Source of the DNA: Lacrimispora sp. BS-2
GTDB lineage: Bacteria > Bacillota > Clostridia > Lachnospirales > Lachnospiraceae
Assembly (NCBI RefSeq): GCF_040207125.1
Contig: NZ_CP157940.1
Span: 3,782,001 to 3,846,000 of the forward strand
DNA length: 64,000 nt
Direction: 5' to 3'
Part shown: positions 24,858 through 33,252 of the stretch, piece after piece
How positions within the stretch are numbered: the first letter of the stretch is position 1
How the letters are laid out: each line of letters opens with the position of its first letter
Made by a program: the position numbers and the translations under genes
The notes under the pieces: model-generated
Databases searched by the model: none
Told to the model about the DNA's origin: nothing
The model's input: only the letters and a program-made list of their open reading frames with translations

Positions 24858-26498
24858 ATGATTAGTGCACATAACGTAACATTAAGACTCGGGAAAAAGG
24901 CATTGTTTGAAGAGGTGAACATTAAGTTTACCGAAGGCAACTGCTACGGGATGATCGGCGCCAACGGCGCGGGAAAGTCCACCTTCCTTAAAATACTTTC
25001 CGGTGAATTGGAGCCTACAAACGGCGATATCGTCATAACGCCGGGACAGAGGCTTTCCTTTTTAAAACAGGACCACTTTAAATATGATGGCTTCCAGGTG
25101 CTTGACACCGTTATCATGGGAAATGCCAGACTATATGAGATCATGAAAGAAAAAGATGCCATCTACATGAAAGAAGATTTCACCGATGAAGACGGCATCA
25201 AGGCAGCGGACCTGGAAGGAGAATTCGCTACCATGAACGGCTGGGAGGCGGAATCCGATGCGGCAAACCTCTTAAACGGCCTTGGAATCGAGACAGATCT
25301 TCATTACAAACAAATGAGTGAATTGGACGGCGGGTCAAAGGTTAAGGTGCTTCTTGCCCAGGCTCTGTTCGGAAACCCGGACATTCTGCTTCTTGACGAG
25401 CCTACCAACCACCTGGATTTGGATGCCATCGCATGGCTTGAGGAATTCCTCATTAACTTTGAAAATACGGTTATCGTGGTTTCCCATGACCGTTACTTCT
25501 TAAATAAAGTCTGCACCCATATCGCGGACATTGACTACGGAAAAATCCAGCTTTATGCAGGTAACTATGATTTCTGGTATGAGTCCAGCCAGCTTATGGT
25601 AAAGCAGATGAAGGAAGCCAACCGGAAAAAGGAAGAAAAGATCAAGGAGCTCCAGGAATTTATCCAGCGTTTCTCCGCCAATGCTTCCAAATCCAAGCAG
25701 GCGACTTCCAGAAAGAGGGCACTGGAGAAGATCGAACTGGATGACATCAAACCATCCAGCAGGAAATATCCATACATTGATTTCCGTCCGGCCCGTGAGA
25801 TCGGCAATGAGGTTTTAAGTGTTAATAATTTATCAAAAACCATTGACGGAGTAAAGGTTTTAGACAATATCTCCTTTACCTTAACCCGTGAGGATAAGGT
25901 TGCCTTAGTGGGACCCAATGAGATGGCAAAGACCGTTCTGTTCAAGATTCTTGCAGGAGAAATGGAGCCGGATGAGGGCGATTACAAATGGGGCCTTACC
26001 ACCAGCCAGTGCTATTTCCCGAAGGACAACACAGCGGAATTTGACAACGATGACACCATTGTTGACTGGCTGACTCAGTATTCTCCGGAAAAGGAAGCAA
26101 CCTATGTGCGTGGATTCCTTGGCCGTATGCTGTTTGCCGGAGAGGATGGAGTGAAAAAGGTACGGGTATTGTCCGGTGGAGAAAAGGTGCGCTGCATGCT
26201 TTCCAAGCTGATGATTTCCGGCGCCAATGTGCTGATGCTTGACGAGCCTACGGACCATTTGGATATGGAGTCTATCACAGCACTTAACAATGGTCTGGTA
26301 AAATTCCAGGGCGTTCTGATTTTCTCCTCCCGTGACCACCAGATCGTTGAAACAACGGCTAACCGCATCATAGAGATCGTAAACGGACAGCTGATCGATA
26401 AGATCACCACCTATGACGAGTACCTGGCAAGTGATGAAATGGCTCGTAAGAGACAGGTATTTACCTTGACAGAAGAACAGGTCGAGGAGAACGAATAG
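24858..26498 (+). CDS. ABC-F family ATPase (YkpA/YbiT-like)
   Basis: A 546-residue soluble protein with two ABC domains and no membrane helices. The start was placed at 24858 after AAAGGGAATT; an in-frame ATG 147 bases upstream lies next to the preceding terminator. Domain 1 has Walker A GANGAGKST and Walker B LLLDEPTNHLDL. Domain 2 has the unusual P-loop GPNEMAKT (352-359), signature VLSGGEKVR and LMLDEPTDHLDM, with SRDHQ as the switch. The signature of domain 1 is degenerate (ELDGGSKVK). ABC-F proteins act on ribosomes, relieving stalling or giving antibiotic protection. The role of this branch is unclear. Confidence 0.92.
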   Translation: MISAHNVTLRLGKKALFEEVNIKFTEGNCYGMIGANGAGKSTFLKILSGELEPTNGDIVITPGQRLSFLKQDHFKYDGFQVLDTVIMGNARLYEIMKEKDAIYMKEDFTDEDGIKAADLEGEFATMNGWEAESDAANLLNGLGIETDLHYKQMSELDGGSKVKVLLAQALFGNPDILLLDEPTNHLDLDAIAWLEEFLINFENTVIVVSHDRYFLNKVCTHIADIDYGKIQLYAGNYDFWYESSQLMVKQMKEANRKKEEKIKELQEFIQRFSANASKSKQATSRKRALEKIELDDIKPSSRKYPYIDFRPAREIGNEVLSVNNLSKTIDGVKVLDNISFTLTREDKVALVGPNEMAKTVLFKILAGEMEPDEGDYKWGLTTSQCYFPKDNTAEFDNDDTIVDWLTQYSPEKEATYVRGFLGRMLFAGEDGVKKVRVLSGGEKVRCMLSKLMISGANVLMLDEPTDHLDMESITALNNGLVKFQGVLIFSSRDHQIVETTANRIIEIVNGQLIDKITTYDEYLASDEMARKRQVFTLTEEQVEENE

Positions 26499-26516
26499 CA
26501 GAAATAAATAATTAGG

Positions 26517-26575
26517 CAGACGCCGCAGTTTTGGCAAGAGGAATATCAGGCCGGAACTTGGGCGTCTGTTTTTTT
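26517..26575 (+). terminator. Terminator of the ABC-F gene
   Basis: CAGACGCC (26517-26524) pairs with GGCGTCTG (26561-26568), followed by seven T residues. Confidence 0.75.
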
Positions 26576-26620
26576 GCATGGAACGGAAATTGCCGGTGTT
26601 TGTCGGTTTTTCGGGAATTA

Positions 26621-26649
26621 TTGCGCATTTTTTCCTCATGCCGTATAAT
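26621..26649 (+). promoter_or_regulatory. Promoter of cbiQ-cbiO
   Basis: TTGCGC (26621-26626) and a perfect TATAAT (26644-26649) are 17 bp apart. The start site would be near 26656, only about 20 nt before the cbiQ start, so there is no room for a riboswitch here. Confidence 0.6.
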
Positions 26650-26674
26650 CAGACTTGGAAAGGAGGTGAGAATC

Positions 26675-27439
26675 ATTGATACCATAGATTATTATGCCTA
26701 TGCGTCCTCTATGAGAGACTGGAATCCCCAGTTTAAGGCGCTGACGGCGGTGGCTTCCCTGTTCTTTTGTATCGGAGCGAATGACAGGAAGGTGTCTGTA
26801 CTGGTGCTTTTGACCATGGCCGCAGTCACCATACTGGCAGGCGGGATCCCCTGGAAGAATTATTTGGGCCTGCTTAAGATCCCTCTTGCATTTCTCCTTT
26901 TGGGGACAGCGGCCATTGTCATTGACCTGTCGCCGGTGCCCCATGGCCGGGTGCTTGCTTCTGTTCATGGGGTTTACCTGTATCTGACGGAAGGCGGGCC
27001 AGAGCTGGCCCTGGGACTGATCTTAAAGGCATTGGCAGCCTTAAGCGCCATGTACATGCTGGTGCTTTCCACTCCGGCAAGTGAGATCATCTGTGTATTC
27101 CGAAGGCTTCATGTTCCCAAAATAATTTTGGAGCTGATGAATATGATTTACCGGTTCATTTTCGTGATGATGGATACCCAGTGTTATATGAAACAGGCGG
27201 CTGAGTCAAGGCTTGGTTACTGCGATTTTAAGACCTCCTGCCGCTCCTTTGGAAGTGCGGCTGGAAATCTGTTCGTTGTTTCCTTAAAAAAGGCAAATAT
27301 CTATTATGATGCTCTTACCGCCCGCTGTTATGATGGGGAGCTTTTGTTTCTGGAGGAGGAAAAGAAGGTAAAGGGGTGGCAGCTTTGGGCTGCGGCCGGT
27401 TATTTCCTGGTCCTGCTAGGGGTTCGTCTGCTGGTTTAA
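26675..27439 (+). CDS. cbiQ: Cobalt ECF transporter T component, probable ATT start
   Basis: About 254 residues, an integral membrane protein with about five helices. It opens with IDTIDYYAYASSMRDWNP, the usual CbiQ N-terminus. EIICVFRRLHVPKIILELMN corresponds to the cytoplasmic coupling motif of T components. A perfect AAGGAGGTGA ribosome site (26660-26669) is followed by ATC then ATT in frame. No ATG, GTG or TTG lies at normal spacing, and the promoter lies just upstream, so initiation at ATT (26675) or ATC (26672) is inferred. A GTG at 26666 is inside the ribosome site. CbiQ joins CbiO to the CbiM-CbiN substrate module for Co(II) uptake. Confidence 0.85.
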   Translation: MDTIDYYAYASSMRDWNPQFKALTAVASLFFCIGANDRKVSVLVLLTMAAVTILAGGIPWKNYLGLLKIPLAFLLLGTAAIVIDLSPVPHGRVLASVHGVYLYLTEGGPELALGLILKALAALSAMYMLVLSTPASEIICVFRRLHVPKIILELMNMIYRFIFVMMDTQCYMKQAAESRLGYCDFKTSCRSFGSAAGNLFVVSLKKANIYYDALTARCYDGELLFLEEEKKVKGWQLWAAAGYFLVLLGVRLLV

Positions 27440-27478
27440 TTATACGGCAGAGATTACAGACGAAGGAGGTGAGGAAAG

Positions 27479-28315
27479 ATGGAGGAAATTCTTTTGCAGG
27501 CGGAAAACCTGTGCTATTCTTATGGACAGGGAAAACAGGTGTTAAGGGAAATCAATATTACCGTGAGAAAGGGAGAGAAAATCGTTGTTCTCGGTTCCAA
27601 TGGTGCGGGAAAATCCACCTGCTTTCTCAATTTAAACGGGGTATACCGTCCGGATACTGGAAGGATCCTTTACCGCGGGAAAGAAATAGGGAAAAAGGAT
27701 TTAAATGAGCTGAGAAAAAATGTGGGGATCGTTTTTCAGGATGCGGACAACCAGATCATCGCTTCTACGGTCTTTGCAGAGGTATCCTTTGGCCCTATGA
27801 ATTTAAAGCTTCCAAGAGAGGAAGTGAAGAAACGGGTGGAGGATGCCCTGGAATACATGAATTTAAGTTCCATGAGGGACAGGCCGCCCCACTATTTAAG
27901 CGGAGGAGAGAAAAAGCGGGTGAGCATAGCGGATATCATTGCCATGGAATCCGAGGTGATCATATTCGACGAGCCTACGGCCTCCCTGGATCCGGTCAAT
28001 GTGGAAATGTTAGAAGGTGTTCTGGATAAGATGAATGAAATGGGGAAAACTCTTCTGATTTCCACCCATGATGTGGATTTCGCATACCGTTTTGCAGACA
28101 GGGCGGTGATTTTTGCCGGGGGGCGCATTATTGCCGATGGGCCGGTGAGGGAAGTGTTTGAAGATGAGGATGTATTAAGTCAGGCCAATTTAAAAAGGCC
28201 CATCCTTCTGGAGGTCTATAACAGCCTGGTGAGGCACCGCATTTTAGCAGCAGGCGGGAGTTCTCCTAAAAATGCCGGGGAGCTGGAAATGCTCTTGCAG
28301 GCACAAAGAAATTGA
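27479..28315 (+). CDS. cbiO: Cobalt ECF transporter ATPase
   Basis: A 278-residue ATPase of the energy-coupling factor type. Walker A is GSNGAGKST, the Q-loop VFQDADNQI, the signature LSGGEKKRVSIA and Walker B VIIFDEPTASLD, with STHDVDFAYRFADR after it. The ribosome site is AAGGAGGTG. It lies 39 bp after cbiQ and shares its promoter. By family it powers Co(II) uptake for cobalamin synthesis with CbiM/N. Confidence 0.92.
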   Translation: MEEILLQAENLCYSYGQGKQVLREINITVRKGEKIVVLGSNGAGKSTCFLNLNGVYRPDTGRILYRGKEIGKKDLNELRKNVGIVFQDADNQIIASTVFAEVSFGPMNLKLPREEVKKRVEDALEYMNLSSMRDRPPHYLSGGEKKRVSIADIIAMESEVIIFDEPTASLDPVNVEMLEGVLDKMNEMGKTLLISTHDVDFAYRFADRAVIFAGGRIIADGPVREVFEDEDVLSQANLKRPILLEVYNSLVRHRILAAGGSSPKNAGELEMLLQAQRN

Positions 28316-28349
28316 CAGAAAGCTATTAAACAGCTACAATACAAAAGTA

Positions 28350-28519
28350 TTATGTGAAAGGTGCCTGTGAAAATTCTCCGCAGGATAATAGGGAAAAGGG
28401 TGTAAATCCCTTACGGTCCCGCCGCTGTAAGTGGGGAGCAGGGCTCAATAAATCACTGGGAAACCGGGAAGAAGAGCTGCTGTGATGATACACGAGTCAG
28501 AAGACCTGCCTTTCATAAG
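28350..28519 (+). promoter_or_regulatory. Cobalamin (AdoCbl) riboswitch
   Basis: The order of conserved blocks is right: AAAGGTGCC-like start, GGGAAAAGGGTGTAAATCCC, then CCGCCGCTGTAAG, then the B12-box-like GAGTCAGAAGACCTGCC (near 28494-28510). A closing helix joins TTATGTGAAAGG at the start with CCTTTCATAA at the end. It lies upstream of cbiM-cbiN, so coenzyme B12 would repress cobalt uptake. The promoter should lie in the 28316-28349 stretch (a TACAAT is visible at 28335-28340). Confidence 0.93.
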
Positions 28520-28603
28520 GAAGTTCGATTCGCCTTTGGCTCATCGAACGGCTGATTTACTAAATTCAGGCTGCGCCTTCATTAAGTAAATTATGCCTGC
28601 GAC

Positions 28604-28646
28604 GCATCCGGTTACGAGCGATGACCGGATGCCAGGAAGTCTTTTT
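28604..28646 (+). terminator. Expression-platform terminator of the cobalamin riboswitch
   Basis: GCATCCGGT (28604-28612) pairs with ACCGGATGC (28624-28632) and TTTTT follows at 28642-28646, 9 bases after the stem. The rest of the 28520-28734 leader also folds locally (e.g. TTCGATTCG with CATCGAA) and is gene-free. Confidence 0.5.
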
Positions 28647-28734
28647 GTTGTATAAAGATTTACCTCGTGAGCGCTGGTCTGATGTGTGGGAATCATCAGA
28701 ATTTGGTGCTTATTTTATTGGAAGGAGAATGAAA

Positions 28735-29484
28735 ATGAGTAAGAAAGAAAAAAGAGTCATGAAACTTGTCGTCGCATTTGCCCTGGCCTTTGGAATTGTT
28801 CCAAGCGCCTATGGAATGCATATTATGGAGGGGTATCTTCCTGTGGGATACTGTATCGCCTGGGGAGCTGTCTGTCTGCCGTTTCTGGCAGCGGGTTTTT
28901 TCTCCATCAGGAAGAGGCTTCAGGAGAACAGGAAAACCATCACCATACTTGCCATGTCGGGAGCCTTTATTTTTGTTATATCATCCTTAAAGATCCCGTC
29001 CGTAACAGGAAGCTGTTCCCATATGACAGGAACCGGCCTTGGAGCCATTTTATTCGGACCGTCTGCGGTCAGCATCCTGGGAATGATCGTACTGATTTTT
29101 CAGGCCATATTACTGGCTCACGGCGGCCTTACGTCGCTGGGTGCCAATACCTTTTCCATGGCAATTGCGGGACCGTTCGTGTCTTTTGGAATTTATAAAT
29201 TATTAAAAAAGCTGAAGGTAAACAAAATGGTCAGCATTTTCCTGGCAGCGATGATCGGTGACCTGTTTACATATTGTGTGACCAGCATTCAGCTTGCGCT
29301 GGCTTACCCGTCAGAAACAGGCGGCGTCTTTGCTTCTGCTGTTAAATTTTTAGGGGTATTCGCACCGACTCAGCTGCCCCTTGCAATTATTGAGGGTATC
29401 CTCACCACAGTGATCATCATTACCCTTGAAACTTATGCCCTTCCGGAGCTGAAGGCAGTTGGATTTTCAAAGGAGGTTCAGTAA
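28735..29484 (+). CDS. cbiM: Cobalt ECF transporter substrate-binding membrane subunit
   Basis: A 249-residue protein. The ATG at 28735 is 7 bases after GGAAGGAG; the ATG at 28729 is too close to it. A signal-peptide-like helix precedes [17 protein letters not shown]. In CbiM this mature N-terminus (Met-His) forms part of the Co(II) site. [21 protein letters not shown] is the family signature. About six helices follow. It follows the cobalamin riboswitch and is co-transcribed with cbiN, which starts 2 bp after its stop. Confidence 0.95.
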   Translation: MSKKEKRVMKLVVAFALAFGIVPSAYGMHIMEGYLPVGYCIAWGAVCLPFLAAGFFSIRKRLQENRKTITILAMSGAFIFVISSLKIPSVTGSCSHMTGTGLGAILFGPSAVSILGMIVLIFQAILLAHGGLTSLGANTFSMAIAGPFVSFGIYKLLKKLKVNKMVSIFLAAMIGDLFTYCVTSIQLALAYPSETGGVFASAVKFLGVFAPTQLPLAIIEGILTTVIIITLETYALPELKAVGFSKEVQ

Positions 29485-29485
29485 T

Positions 29486-29818
29486 ATGACCAGTAAAAAT
29501 AAAAAGATCGTAGTAACACTCCTGATTTTTGCCTTTCTGATTGCAGCGATTCCCCTATTTGCTATAAAGGGAGCCGAATTCGGCGGTTCTGATGATGCAG
29601 GAAGCCAGATGATATCGGAGATCCAGGGAAGGTCATATGAGCCATGGTTTACTCCGGTGATGGAAACCTTCATCGACGGAGAGCTTCCCGGAGAAGTGGA
29701 AAGTCTGCTGTTTTGTATCCAGACAGGTATCGGGGTAGGCGTTCTTGCCTTTTTTATGGGACGGTTCGTGGAACGGAAAAAATGGCAGGAAAAAGGGAAA
29801 TCGGTTATGAGCAAGTAG
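29486..29818 (+). CDS. cbiN: Cobalt transporter accessory subunit
   Basis: A 110-residue protein with two membrane helices (about 8-27 and 76-95). The external loop contains EFGGSDDAGSQMISEIQG, typical of CbiN. The ribosome site AAAGGAGG lies inside the end of cbiM. CbiN helps CbiM load Co(II). A terminator follows, so the operon ends with cbiN and lacks cbiQ/cbiO, which lie upstream in a separate unit. Confidence 0.92.
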   Translation: MTSKNKKIVVTLLIFAFLIAAIPLFAIKGAEFGGSDDAGSQMISEIQGRSYEPWFTPVMETFIDGELPGEVESLLFCIQTGIGVGVLAFFMGRFVERKKWQEKGKSVMSK

Positions 29819-29864
29819 CGAGGCGGATTGCGAATAGCCGCTTGACCAGGGTAAGAACCTGATT

Positions 29865-29906
29865 GAGGGTGTCTCAGAGGAAAATAGCCTTTGAGGCACC
29901 CTCTTT
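29865..29906 (+). terminator. Terminator of cbiMN
   Basis: GAGGGTGTCTCAGAGG (29865-29880) pairs with CCTTTGAGGCACCCTC (29888-29903) with few mismatches, followed by TTTC. Confidence 0.8.
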
Positions 29907-30038
29907 CACAAGATTCTTAAGATCTTTTGATTTTATGTCTGAGAAGAAAGATTGAGAGGTCAGAAAGTGGGCTCGCCATTAAGGATAGAATCCTGCCCCA
30001 GGCCAGCCCGCACTGAAATTTCCTGATCGCAATATTTA

Positions 30039-30476
30039 TTATGTAAGCATTTCATTTACATTAATAATTGCACCCAATATATTGGAATCATTGTTATAAT
30101 TGCATTTATCAATTTTAGTCGTTATAAATTCTTCGCCTTCAAAATAGCTTTTACATATGCTTTTATACTTTTCTTTGACAGCTTCAATAAACCAGGCTTC
30201 TTCTGATATTCCTCCGCCGATGCATATGATTTCCGGATTATAAAATACAGTGATTGTCAGCAACTGAACGGATATATTATTTATCCACTCATCCATCGCT
30301 TCTTTAGCTATTTTATTCCCCTTTAAATATTTATCACATACTTCGTTTCCATAGACAGCATTATCTTCCGAAGTTATCTTATTATTATAAATTTCAATTA
30401 AGGCTGTCATTGAGGAATAATCCCCTTGTCTGTCAATTTCTCCAGTCTTAAAATTCACAAAGGCCGGTAAATAAAT
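30039..30476 (-). pseudogene. C-terminal half of a ROK family protein
   Basis: The frame is open for 145 codons after an in-frame TGA but has no credible start. [19 protein letters not shown] and VFYNPEIICIGGGISEE match the second half of ROK-family sugar kinases/regulators. The N-terminal ATP-binding part and the zinc motif CxCGxxGC are missing. It is clearly richer in AT than the neighbours. This looks like a gene broken by deletion. An intact ROK protein has about 300 residues. Confidence 0.65.
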
Positions 30477-30541
30477 TCATCCCTTTCTTATTCTACGGGA
30501 AAATGATATACTATTTCTATCTTTTATCAGAGGTGAAAAAA

Positions 30542-31297
30542 ATGAAAAAAATGATTTCTTGGAATGTAAACGGCCTTCGCGCCTGCGTGGAAAAGGGCTT
30601 TTTGGATTATTTTAACGAAGTGGATGCGGATGTATTCTGTATCCAGGAAAGCAAGCTTCAAGAGGGACAGATCGACCTTGACCTTCCCGGATACCATCAA
30701 TACTGGAATTATGCGGAAAAGAAAGGTTATTCAGGGACTGCCATATTTACCAAGGAGGAGCCTTTGTCAGTGGCCTATGGAATCGGCGCAGAGGAGCATG
30801 ACAGGGAAGGCCGGGTGATCACAGCCGAATTTCCGGAATACTATGTGGTTACCTGCTATACCCCCAATTCCCAGAATGAACTGGCCAGGCTGCCTTACCG
30901 GATGACCTGGGAGGAGGCATTCCTTGCCCATTTAAAAGGGCTGGAGGAGAAAAAACCGGTAATTTTCTGCGGAGATTTAAATGTGGCCCATAAGGAGATC
31001 GATTTAAAGAATCCTAAGACCAACCGGAAAAATGCAGGCTTTACCGATGAAGAAAGGGAGAAATTTACCGTTCTTTTGGAAAACGGATTTATTGATACGT
31101 ACCGTTATTTCTATCCGGAGCAGGAAGGCATATACTCCTGGTGGTCTTACCGGTTCAGTGCCAGACAGAAAAATGCAGGCTGGCGCATTGACTATTTCTG
31201 CGTTTCAGAAAGCTTAAAGGACAGGCTTTTAAGCGCGGACATCCATACCCAGGTCCTGGGCTCCGACCACTGCCCTGTGGAGCTTGTGATCCGTTAG
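30542..31297 (+). CDS. xth: Exodeoxyribonuclease III
   Basis: A 251-residue AP endonuclease/3'-exonuclease. The ATG at 30542 follows AGAGGTG. The family motifs are present: [18 protein letters not shown] (metal-binding Glu), [19 protein letters not shown], and the C-terminal GSDHCPVEL with the catalytic Asp-His. It repairs abasic sites and blocked 3' ends. It is a single gene followed closely by an ABC-F gene. Confidence 0.95.
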   Translation: MKKMISWNVNGLRACVEKGFLDYFNEVDADVFCIQESKLQEGQIDLDLPGYHQYWNYAEKKGYSGTAIFTKEEPLSVAYGIGAEEHDREGRVITAEFPEYYVVTCYTPNSQNELARLPYRMTWEEAFLAHLKGLEEKKPVIFCGDLNVAHKEIDLKNPKTNRKNAGFTDEEREKFTVLLENGFIDTYRYFYPEQEGIYSWWSYRFSARQKNAGWRIDYFCVSESLKDRLLSADIHTQVLGSDHCPVELVIR

Positions 31298-31327
31298 AGA
31301 GAACCAGACAGGAGAGAACGATAAGGA

Positions 31328-33187
31328 ATGAATTTACTGACCATTGAACATTTAACTAAATCATATACGGAACGTCTGCTTTTTGACGATACCAGTTTCA
31401 GCATCAATGAAGGAGAAAAGATCGGGCTGATCGGCATTAACGGAACAGGAAAATCCACATTGCTCAGGATCGTAGCAGGTCTTGAGGAGCCGGATCAGGG
31501 GACCGTGGTAAAGGGAAGGAATTTAGATATCCGTTTTCTGTCCCAAAATCCGGTGTTTCATGAAGGCGATACCATTTTAGAGAGCATTGTCCGGGACAAT
31601 GAAGGGCATGAGCATGTCTGGGATCTGGAAAGCCAGGCAAAGGCCATGCTGACCAGGCTGGGATTTACGGACTTTGATTCCCGGGTGGAGACCCTGTCAG
31701 GGGGACAGAGAAAACGGGTGGCATTAGTCAGCGTCCTCCTTGGGAATACGGACTTACTGGTCCTTGACGAGCCTACCAACCATCTGGACAGCAGCATGGC
31801 GGAATGGCTTGAAGATTATCTGCGCCGCTTTAGAGGGGCGCTTTTAATGGTGACCCATGACCGGTACTTTTTAGACAGCGTTACCAACCGGATCGTGGAG
31901 CTTGATAAGGGAAAACTTTATAACTATCAGGAGAACAAGGTGAATGGCGGCGGAGCCGACAGAGAGAGCACCCTGGGGTGTTATGAAGGCTATTTAAAGC
32001 TGAAGGCAGAGCGTATGGACATGGAAGCGGCCACAGAGCGGAAACGACAGTCTCTTCTTAAGGTGGAGCTTGAATGGATGCAGCGGGGAGCCAGGGCCCG
32101 TTCTACCAAGCAGAAGGCTCATATCCAGCGCTATGAGGCCCTTCGTGACCAGAAGGGAATTGAGATCGATCAGACGGTGGAGCTGGATTCCGTTTCAAGC
32201 CGTCTGGGGCGTACCACGGTGGAGCTTAATGATATCACCAAAGCCTTTGGGGAAAAGGTGCTGATGAAGGACTTTTCCTATATTTTCCTGAAAAATGACC
32301 GCATTGGCATTATTGGCCCTAACGGAAGCGGTAAATCCACCCTGATGAAAATCATTGCTGGGTGGCTGGATCCTGACGCCGGAACGGTCACCATAGGGCA
32401 GACCGTAAAAATGGGATATTTTTCACAGGAAAGCGAAGACATGGATGGCAGCGTAAAGGTCATTGACTACATCCGGAACGTGGCGGAGTATGTAAAGACA
32501 AAGGATGGAAGCATCAGCGCCTCTCAGATGCTGGAACGTTTTCTGTTTCCTTCAAGCGTCCAGTACACCACTATCAGCAAGCTGTCCGGCGGGGAGAAAA
32601 GAAGGCTTTATCTGCTCCGGATCCTGATGGATGCGCCCAATGTGCTTTTGCTTGACGAGCCGACCAATGATCTGGATATTCAGACTTTGACTATTTTAGA
32701 GGATTATCTTGACAGTTTCCAGGGGATTGTGGTCACGGTTTCCCATGACCGCTATTTTTTAGACCGGGTGGTACACAGGATCTTTGCCTTTGAGGGCCAG
32801 GGTCAGGTGACTCAGTATGAGGGTGGCTTTACCGATTATCAGGCGGCTTTTCAGGAGAAATATCCGGAGGGCCTTCCAGACCAGGATGAGGAATCTTCAA
32901 AAGGTTCGGAGGCTCCTGAGAAAAAGATCAAAGAAAAGCCAAAGGGAGAGCGAAAGCTTAAATTCTCCTTTAAGGAACAGAGAGAATGGGAAACCATTGA
33001 AGAAGATCTGGCTGCTCTGGAAGAGAAGATCGAGGCCCTGGACAAGCAGATGGGGGAAGCTGCCAGCGATTACAGCAGGCTGAATGCGCTGATGGAGGAA
33101 AAGGCTGAGCAGGAAAGGCTGCTGGAGGAGAAGATGGAGCGGTGGATGTATTTAAACGACCTGGCAGAACAGATTGAGAATCAATAA
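31328..33187 (+). CDS. ABC-F family ATPase with C-terminal coiled coil (Uup-like)
   Basis: A 619-residue protein. Domain 1: Walker A GINGTGKST, signature LSGGQRKRVAL, Walker B LLVLDEPTNHLD. Domain 2: GPNGSGKST, LSGGEKRRL, LLLDEPTNDLD. Between them lies the Arg/Lys-rich P-site tRNA interaction segment (WMQRGARARSTKQKAH). The C-terminal 80 residues form a charged coiled coil like the Uup DNA-binding/CTD domain. Unlike the first ABC-F protein, both P-loops are canonical. Uup-type proteins act in ribosome function and suppress transposon excision. Confidence 0.93.
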   Translation: MNLLTIEHLTKSYTERLLFDDTSFSINEGEKIGLIGINGTGKSTLLRIVAGLEEPDQGTVVKGRNLDIRFLSQNPVFHEGDTILESIVRDNEGHEHVWDLESQAKAMLTRLGFTDFDSRVETLSGGQRKRVALVSVLLGNTDLLVLDEPTNHLDSSMAEWLEDYLRRFRGALLMVTHDRYFLDSVTNRIVELDKGKLYNYQENKVNGGGADRESTLGCYEGYLKLKAERMDMEAATERKRQSLLKVELEWMQRGARARSTKQKAHIQRYEALRDQKGIEIDQTVELDSVSSRLGRTTVELNDITKAFGEKVLMKDFSYIFLKNDRIGIIGPNGSGKSTLMKIIAGWLDPDAGTVTIGQTVKMGYFSQESEDMDGSVKVIDYIRNVAEYVKTKDGSISASQMLERFLFPSSVQYTTISKLSGGEKRRLYLLRILMDAPNVLLLDEPTNDLDIQTLTILEDYLDSFQGIVVTVSHDRYFLDRVVHRIFAFEGQGQVTQYEGGFTDYQAAFQEKYPEGLPDQDEESSKGSEAPEKKIKEKPKGERKLKFSFKEQREWETIEEDLAALEEKIEALDKQMGEAASDYSRLNALMEEKAEQERLLEEKMERWMYLNDLAEQIENQ

Positions 33188-33252
33188 GAATCACAGTAAA
33201 AGGAGCAGAAGCTAACCCGGAATCGCATCAAGAGACGGAGGAGATAAGCGAT

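Noticed and set aside
25905..26639. A 244-codon minus-strand frame over the end of the ABC-F gene
   Set aside because: It is antisense to conserved ABC motifs and spans the ABC-F terminator; no start signals.
30539..30559. Poly-A/ATG-rich stretch at the exonuclease start as a frameshift site
   Set aside because: The protein reads normally from the ATG at 30542 and the exonuclease is of full length.
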